A stretch of 64,000 bases of DNA from Kitasatospora purpeofusca. Lineage in GTDB: Bacteria > Actinomycetota > Actinomycetes > Streptomycetales > Streptomycetaceae. The notes under the pieces are model-generated. The model ran no database searches. It was not told the DNA's origin and was given only the letters and a program-made list of their open reading frames with translations. This document shows, piece by piece, positions 59,247-64,000 of the stretch (the first letter of the stretch is position 1; every line of letters begins with the position of its first letter). Made by a program: the position numbers and the translations under genes. The stretch spans positions 186,001-250,000 of the forward strand of contig NZ_JODS01000005.1 in assembly GCF_000718025.1 (NCBI RefSeq), written 5' to 3'.

Positions 59247-62200
59247 TCAGCCGCCGGCGGCCTCCGCGATGCGGGCCTCCAGGGCGGTGGCGAGGGAGTC
59301 GACGGCGGCCGGGGTGAAGGCGTGCTCGTTGTAGCGGAGCCAGCAGACCAGGGAGCCGTCGGGCTGTTCGGTGGCGGCGAGTTCGGGGACGTGGCGGTCG
59401 CCGCCGGGCATCGGGTAGGGGACGGTGGCGCCGCGCGGGACCTCCCAGGCGGTGCAGGCGAGGCCGGGGAGCTGGGCGGGGGCGTTCCAGCTCTCGTAGC
59501 GGAGCCAGGCGGCGAACGGGACCAGCGGGCTGAACTCCGCGAAGGGGTAGAGCTGGTGGTCCAGGGCCGCGGTGGCGGTGTCGCGGACCCGGGCGAGGAG
59601 TTCGGCGAAGCCGGGTGCGCCGGAGGCGTCGACCCGCAGCAGGAGGGACTGGACGAAGCAGCCGACGGCCTGTTCGGCCTCGGGCGTGGTGCGGCCGGGG
59701 ACGGGGGTCATCAGGACCAGGTCGTCCTGGCCGCTGTGCTCCGCGAGCAGGCCGAGCCAGACGGTGGCGAGGGCCTGGAAGGGGGTCGCCCCGGCCTCGG
59801 CGGCCCGGTCGCGGAGGGCGGCGGCCCGATCGGCGGGGACGGTGAGGCGGTGGGCGGCGCTGAGCACCGTCTCGGTGTCGGTGCGGCCCGGGAAGGGGTG
59901 CACCGCCTCCGGGGCGCCGGCCAGGGTGCGGGCGAAGTGGGCCCGGGCGAGCGGCCAGTTGGCGTTGGAGCGGGAGACCAGCTCGCCGAGGGTCGGCATC
60001 GGCCGGGACGGCGGCGCCGGGCGGCCGCGGCGCAGGGCCGAGTAGATGACGCCCAGGTCGCGCAGCAGTACGCCGACCGACCAGCCGTCGCCGACGATGT
60101 GGTGGACGGCGAGCAGCACCGCGTGGTCGTCGGCGCCCCGGCTGACCACGGCGAGGCCGGTCATCGGGCCCTCGCCGACGTCGGTGAGCCGGTCCCGGGC
60201 GGCGATCAGCCGGTCCGACACCTCGTCGTCGCTCTCCCCCGGGGCGTCGACCAGGACGGCGTCCACCTGCGGCTCGGGGTCGACGACGGCGCGCCGGACG
60301 CCCGGCAGGGCGCCGGGCACGGGCACGAAGCGGGTGCGCAGCGCGGGGTGGCGGCGCACCGCCTCGTACAGGGCCTCGGTCAGCAGGCCCGGGTCCAGTG
60401 CTTCGGTGACGCGGAACATCACGGCGACGGCGCCGACGTTGCGGCCCTCGGCCTCGGCCATCCAGCGCAGGAAGTTCTCCTGCTGGGAGGTGAGCGGGAT
60501 GTCGTGGGGCTGGGCGCGCAGTTCGCGCAGGAACGGGGAGAGCGCGGCTTCGTCGACCGGGGGCGCGGCCTCGGCGGTCCTGGGCGCGGTGGCGAGCCAG
60601 GCGGCCTGGGCGCGCAGCGAGGGCCGTTCGAAGACCAGGGCGGTGCTCGCGGCGACGCCGAACGCGGCGGAGACGGCGGCGGCGAGCTGGACGGCGCGGA
60701 AGGAGTCGCCGCCGAGCGCGAAGAACTCGTCCTCGACGGCCGCGACCGGCCGGCCGAGCACCTTGCGCCAGACGGCGGCGAGGGCGAGTTCGGTGCCGGT
60801 GGTGGGCGGGGTGCCGGCCGGGGCCTCGGCGGGGGTGTCGAATCGTGCCCGCAGTTCGTGCTTGACGACCTTTCCGCTGGGGTTGCGGGGCAGCCGGTCG
60901 GTGAGCAGGATCCGGACCGGCAGTTCGGCCCGGCCGAGGCGGGCGGCGAGGAAGAGGCGCAGTTCGTCGAGGTCCAGGCCGTCGGCGGCGGGCACGACGG
61001 CGGCCACCGGCACCGCGCCCATGACGGGGTGCGGGAGGCCGAGCGCGGCCGCGTCGGCGACCTGGGGGTGGGCGTGCAGGACGTCCTCGATGCGCAGCGT
61101 GGAGACCTTGAGGGCACCGGACTTGATGATGTCGCTCTCCCGGTCGACCAGGTGGAGGTAGCCGTCGGCGTCGAGCCGGCCGAGGTCTCCCATCCGCACC
61201 CAGCCGTCGCGGAAGACGGCGGCCGTGGCCTGCGCGCCGGCCGTGTAGCCGCGCGGGGGCCCCGGCTGGCGCAGCCAGACCTCGCCGACGGTGCCGGTCG
61301 CGACCGGCTGCCCGTCCTCGTCGAGCAGCCGCAGGTCGGCCGGGTTGGTGGGGCGGCCGACCGAGCCGGGCCGGCGGGCGTCGACGACGGCGGATATCTG
61401 GGCGGGCGAGGCCTCGGCGGAGGTGTAGGTGTTGACCAGGGTGGCGGTCGGCAGGGCTTCGCGCAGGGCGGCGGCGACGGGGGCGGGCAGGGCGGCGGCG
61501 GAGGAGCTGATCAGTAGGACGCTGCTCAGGTCGTGCCGCCCGGCCGTACCGGAGTTGAGCAGTTCGACGGCCATCGAGGGCACCAGGAAGACGGTGCCGA
61601 CGCGGTACTCGGCGACGGTCCGGCCGAACTCCTCGGCGTCGAAGCGCGGCAGGCAGATCGTGGCGGGCGCGGCGACCAGCGCGTTGACCAGCACCACCTG
61701 GGCCGCGTTGGTGCCGATCGGGAAGGCGTGCACGGCGTGCGCGGAGTGGGCGTAGGGGCGCGGGCGCGGGTCGAGCCGCTGGCCGGCCGTCAGGCTGGCG
61801 TGGGCGGCGTGCACGCCCTTGGGCGCGCCGGTGGTGCCGGAGGTGCCGATGACCTGGGCGAGGTCGCCGGGGGCGGGGCGGTGCGGCGGTTCCTGCGCGC
61901 CGTCGCCGGCACCGCGGCCGTCGGCCTCCAGTCCGGCCAGCGGCAGGCAGCGGACGCCGGCCGCGGCGGCCCGCTCCTCCGAGGCGGATCCGGCGACCGC
62001 GAGGACCACCGCGCTGTCGCCCGCCAGCCGCGCGGTGTCCTCGGCGCTCAGGTCCTCGCGGACGACGACGGCCGCCGCGCCCGCGTAGTGCGCGGCCAGG
62101 AAGGCCACCGCGTAGGCGTCCCAGGAGCGGTTGGGGAAGAGCAGCAGCACCCGCTCGCCCGGCCGGAGGCCCGCCCGGGCGAGCCCGTGGGCGGCGCGCA

Positions 62201-62381
62201 CCGCCCGCTCCCGCCACGTCCGGTAGTCGAGTGCCGGTCGGCCGGGGGCGATCAGCGCGGGCCGGTCGGGGTGCCGGGCGGCCCGGTCGTCGAGCAGGTC
62301 GGTCAGGGTGAGCGCGTCGGGCGTCCCGGGTGCCGAAGCGGCGGCGGTGGGAACGGCACTGACGGTGGATCGGGTGCTGAT
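59247..62381 (-). CDS. Free-standing NRPS-like enzyme, A-T-C; start codon unclear
   Basis: About 1044 residues. A domain (1-520): IGTSGTTGAPKGVHAAH (motif A3), NTYTSAEASPAQIS, DIIKSGALKVSTLRIED and NPSGKVVKHEL. It is closer to acyl- or aryl-CoA ligases than to amino-acid A domains: the FD motif that binds the amino group is replaced by PIGTNAAQ, so a free carboxylic acid is the likely substrate. Carrier domain FFALGGDSFRAVQL with Ser560. C-terminal condensation domain with HHIVGDG. No usable ATG, GTG or TTG lies near the domain start; GGGAG is 5 bases before an ATC at 62381, or translation begins at the GTG at 62684 through 101 non-coding-looking residues. It could load an acyl starter. Confidence 0.85.
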   Translation of the reverse strand: MSTRSTVSAVPTAAASAPGTPDALTLTDLLDDRAARHPDRPALIAPGRPALDYRTWRERAVRAAHGLARAGLRPGERVLLLFPNRSWDAYAVAFLAAHYAGAAAVVVREDLSAEDTARLAGDSAVVLAVAGSASEERAAAAGVRCLPLAGLEADGRGAGDGAQEPPHRPAPGDLAQVIGTSGTTGAPKGVHAAHASLTAGQRLDPRPRPYAHSAHAVHAFPIGTNAAQVVLVNALVAAPATICLPRFDAEEFGRTVAEYRVGTVFLVPSMAVELLNSGTAGRHDLSSVLLISSSAAALPAPVAAALREALPTATLVNTYTSAEASPAQISAVVDARRPGSVGRPTNPADLRLLDEDGQPVATGTVGEVWLRQPGPPRGYTAGAQATAAVFRDGWVRMGDLGRLDADGYLHLVDRESDIIKSGALKVSTLRIEDVLHAHPQVADAAALGLPHPVMGAVPVAAVVPAADGLDLDELRLFLAARLGRAELPVRILLTDRLPRNPSGKVVKHELRARFDTPAEAPAGTPPTTGTELALAAVWRKVLGRPVAAVEDEFFALGGDSFRAVQLAAAVSAAFGVAASTALVFERPSLRAQAAWLATAPRTAEAAPPVDEAALSPFLRELRAQPHDIPLTSQQENFLRWMAEAEGRNVGAVAVMFRVTEALDPGLLTEALYEAVRRHPALRTRFVPVPGALPGVRRAVVDPEPQVDAVLVDAPGESDDEVSDRLIAARDRLTDVGEGPMTGLAVVSRGADDHAVLLAVHHIVGDGWSVGVLLRDLGVIYSALRRGRPAPPSRPMPTLGELVSRSNANWPLARAHFARTLAGAPEAVHPFPGRTDTETVLSAAHRLTVPADRAAALRDRAAEAGATPFQALATVWLGLLAEHSGQDDLVLMTPVPGRTTPEAEQAVGCFVQSLLLRVDASGAPGFAELLARVRDTATAALDHQLYPFAEFSPLVPFAAWLRYESWNAPAQLPGLACTAWEVPRGATVPYPMPGGDRHVPELAATEQPDGSLVCWLRYNEHAFTPAAVDSLATALEARIAEAAGG

Positions 62382-62763
62382 GACGACTCCCGGAAGTGGC
62401 CAGGACGGGGCGCGGCCGATCGGCCGGACGGGTGGCTGGTCCAGACCGTAGCGGCTCGGCGCCGTCCCCCGCCAGAGTCGTCCGCCTGCGGACCGCGGGG
62501 ACGGTACGGGAGGCGGCGGTCGGCGGCGCGGGCTTCCCGGTGACGGTCTGCGACCGCGGGCGCGGTCGCGGAGCGTAGCCTCCGGGCGGGCGCCGGTGGG
62601 AGGGATCCGGAGGATGGGGTCCGGGAGAGCCCCTGGGAGTAGAGCGGCGCGGTCGGGGCAGGCGGGGGCCCGGACGGCCCGCACCGCGGCGGTCGCGTCT
62701 GGACGTGCCGTGCCGCGCGGTTCGGGCGATCATGAGGGAACGTGCCTCGAAAGGTGGAATGCG
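62382..62763. other. 382-bp region between the A-T-C enzyme and GlsB-like gene
   Basis: Divergent promoter region. It contains the short palindrome GGCCGATCGGCC near 62415 and the in-frame upstream extension of the A-T-C frame. No other gene is seen. Confidence 0.5.
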
Positions 62764-63030
62764 ATGTTCCAGCTCCTGTGGATTCTGCTCATCGGCTTCG
62801 TGCTCGGTGTGATCGCCAAGCTGATCCTGCGCGGCCCGCAGGCCATCCCGTGGTGGCTGACCATGCTGCTCGGTGCGGCCGGGGCCTGGCTGGGCAACGC
62901 GGTCGCCGGGTGGATCGGTGTCCGGCACACCTCCGGCATCGACTGGATCCGCCATCTGCTCCAGCTCGCCTTCGCGGTCGGCCTGATCGGCATCGTCGCC
63001 CCCGCCTGGAGCTCCCGCCGGTCCAGGTGA
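62764..63030 (+). CDS. GlsB/YeaQ/YmgE-family membrane protein
   Basis: 88 residues, three hydrophobic helices: FQLLWILLIGFVLGVIAKLIL, WWLTMLLGAAGAWLGNAVAGWI and LLQLAFAVGLIGIVAPAW. The GAAGAWLGNAVAGW pattern is that of small transglycosylase-associated/stress membrane proteins. Function not established; family members often respond to osmotic or acid stress. ATG at 62764 follows GAAAGGTGG. Single gene, upstream of the mannose synthase gene. Confidence 0.85.
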   Translation: MFQLLWILLIGFVLGVIAKLILRGPQAIPWWLTMLLGAAGAWLGNAVAGWIGVRHTSGIDWIRHLLQLAFAVGLIGIVAPAWSSRRSR

Positions 63031-63141
63031 CGGCCGGTCCAGGTGACCGGCGGTCCCGGCCGCGCCCCGGTCCGGGCCGGGCCCGCGCCCGGCCCCGGTC
63101 CGGAGGGTGGTCCGGCGCGATGCTGTTCGATGCGGCGCGGC

Positions 63142-63147
63142 TAGACT
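63142..63147 (+). promoter_or_regulatory. -10 box of the mannose synthase gene, with leader hairpin
   Basis: TAGACT at 63142-63147 predicts a start near 63154. Perfect 11-bp arms (63149-63159 with 63167-63177) form a hairpin at the 5' end of that message, before the ATG at 63203. Confidence 0.45.
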
Positions 63148-63202
63148 CGCACGGCCGTCGCAGCCCGACGGCCGTGCCGCCGAACTCGCGAGGGAACAGA
63201 AC

Positions 63203-63943
63203 ATGGTCGAGGCCGCCCCGAAGGTCGTTGTGGTCGTGCCCACCTACAACGAGCGGGAGAACCTTCCGGTCCTCGCCGGCCTGCTGGCCGGGCTCGACCT
63301 GCCGAACCTGCATCTGCTGGTCGTCGACGACAACTCCCCCGACGGCACCGGCGAGGTGGCCGACAAGCTGGCCGCCGAGTCCGAGGGCCGGGTCTCGGTG
63401 CTGCACCGCACCGAGAAGGACGGCCTGGGCCGCGCCTACGTGGCCGGCATGGCCCGGGCCCTGGAGGACGGCGCGGACGTGGTCGTCCAGATGGACGCGG
63501 ACCTGTCCCACCCGGCCGCCGTGCTGCCGCTCATGGTGGAGACCCTGCTGGCCGACGACACGGCCGTGGTGCTCGGCTCCCGGTACGTGCCCGGCGGGTC
63601 GACCGCCGAGGAGTGGCCGTGGCACCGCAAGGCGCTCTCCGCCTGGGCCAACCTCTACGTGAACACCATCCTCGGCCTGGGCGTGCGCGACGCCACCGCC
63701 GGCTTCAAGGCCTGGAAGGCGCAGACCCTGCGGGCCATCGACCTGCCGTCGGTGAACAGCAACGGGTACTCGTTCCAGGTCGAACTGAACCACCGGGTGG
63801 TGCGCCAGGGGCTGACCATCAAGGAGGTGCCGATCCGCTTCGAGGAGCGGGTCGAGGGCGCGTCCAAGATGAGCCTCGGGGTGCAGGTGGAGTCGGCGCT
63901 CGCGCCGTGGAAGCTGCTGCGCGAGGGGCGCGGCAAGCAGTAG
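63203..63943 (+). CDS. Polyprenol monophosphomannose synthase (Ppm1/Dpm1-like)
   Basis: 246 residues, a GT2-fold glycosyltransferase: VVVVVPTYNERENLPVL, HLLVVDDNSPDGTGEVADKL (acidic DD/DxD for GDP-mannose), DVVVQMDADLSHPA and VLGSRYVPGG. The final RFEERVEGASKMSL is the Dpm1 C-terminal signature. It makes polyprenyl-phosphate-mannose, the mannose donor for outside reactions such as protein O-mannosylation. No lipid-anchor domain is fused, as is normal for streptomycetes. ATG 63203 follows GAGGGA. Confidence 0.94.
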   Translation: MVEAAPKVVVVVPTYNERENLPVLAGLLAGLDLPNLHLLVVDDNSPDGTGEVADKLAAESEGRVSVLHRTEKDGLGRAYVAGMARALEDGADVVVQMDADLSHPAAVLPLMVETLLADDTAVVLGSRYVPGGSTAEEWPWHRKALSAWANLYVNTILGLGVRDATAGFKAWKAQTLRAIDLPSVNSNGYSFQVELNHRVVRQGLTIKEVPIRFEERVEGASKMSLGVQVESALAPWKLLREGRGKQ

Positions 63944-64000
63944 CCACCGGTTCCGCCCGACGCGGTCCGGACCGACGGGGAACGCGGGGCGGGAAAGACC

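Overview
The window is very GC-rich, with GC-biased third codon positions, frequent GTG and TTG starts, Streptomyces-type -10 boxes (TAGGCT, TAGACT), lipoprotein and Tat signal peptides, and several gene families typical of Streptomyces and Kitasatospora (SCO2400-like, OhrR/Ohr, DUF6745-like, polyprenol-phosphate mannose synthase). It reads as a stretch of a streptomycete chromosome, mostly conserved or arm-like accessory genes plus one compact specialised-metabolite locus. There is no rRNA, tRNA, CRISPR array or intact insertion sequence that I can support.

Layout. 1-9.7 kb: a CorA magnesium transporter, an FAD monooxygenase, an ATP-grasp enzyme divergent from an ABC-F ATPase that has a tiny upstream ORF and hairpin, an alpha/beta hydrolase with its own 17-residue leader ORF, a methyltransferase, a DinB-like protein and a PlsC acyltransferase. 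9.9-16.5 kb: a PAP2 phosphatase fused to a lipid kinase, a LivJ-like binding protein without a signal peptide, a small secreted protein, a DUF6745-like pair, a lipoprotein and an SCO2400-like protein. 16.8-23.5 kb: a translationally coupled STM4015(x2)-STM4014-STM4013-STM4012-STM4011 cluster (LRR-like proteins, ATP-grasp, sulfatase-like hydrolase, two radical SAM enzymes); I know of no established function for it. 23.5-38.6 kb: VOC protein, OhrR/Ohr peroxide-stress pair, SHOCT protein, GH16-like protein, CBS/BON protein, SDR-DUF2867 protein, a MarR/MMPL unit with two matching operator-like boxes, two tandem paralogous secreted proteins, and a 1040-residue Tat-exported phosphocholine-specific phospholipase C.

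39.1-51.4 kb: the highlight. Three NRPS genes: C-A-T; then C-A-T-TE-MFS, a synthetase fused in one chain to a thioesterase with a cysteine nucleophile and to a complete MFS exporter; then C-A-T overlapping by four bases. Residues read by eye suggest Gly, Asp and a basic amino acid. The locus has no MbtH, phosphopantetheinyl transferase or tailoring gene in the window, so it may couple assembly, release and export of a small peptide in one membrane protein.

51.4-59.2 kb: an SRPBCC/TetR divergent pair, a regulator whose reading frame is open upstream but has no start codon (a 5' truncation), three secreted or lectin-like proteins, a TetR with a cysteine-rich tail encoded next to a near-perfect 20-bp inverted repeat, an NmrA-like protein and a DUF4259 protein. 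59.2-62.4 kb: a separate A-T-C NRPS-like enzyme whose A domain looks acyl-CoA-ligase-like and whose start is unclear. 62.7-64 kb: a GlsB/YeaQ-type membrane protein and polyprenol-phosphate mannose synthase.

Strong hairpins separate most convergent pairs (11.4, 13.2, 24.0, 25.2, 35.4, 51.4 and 55.5 kb). All functions are read from motifs by eye; no database search was possible.
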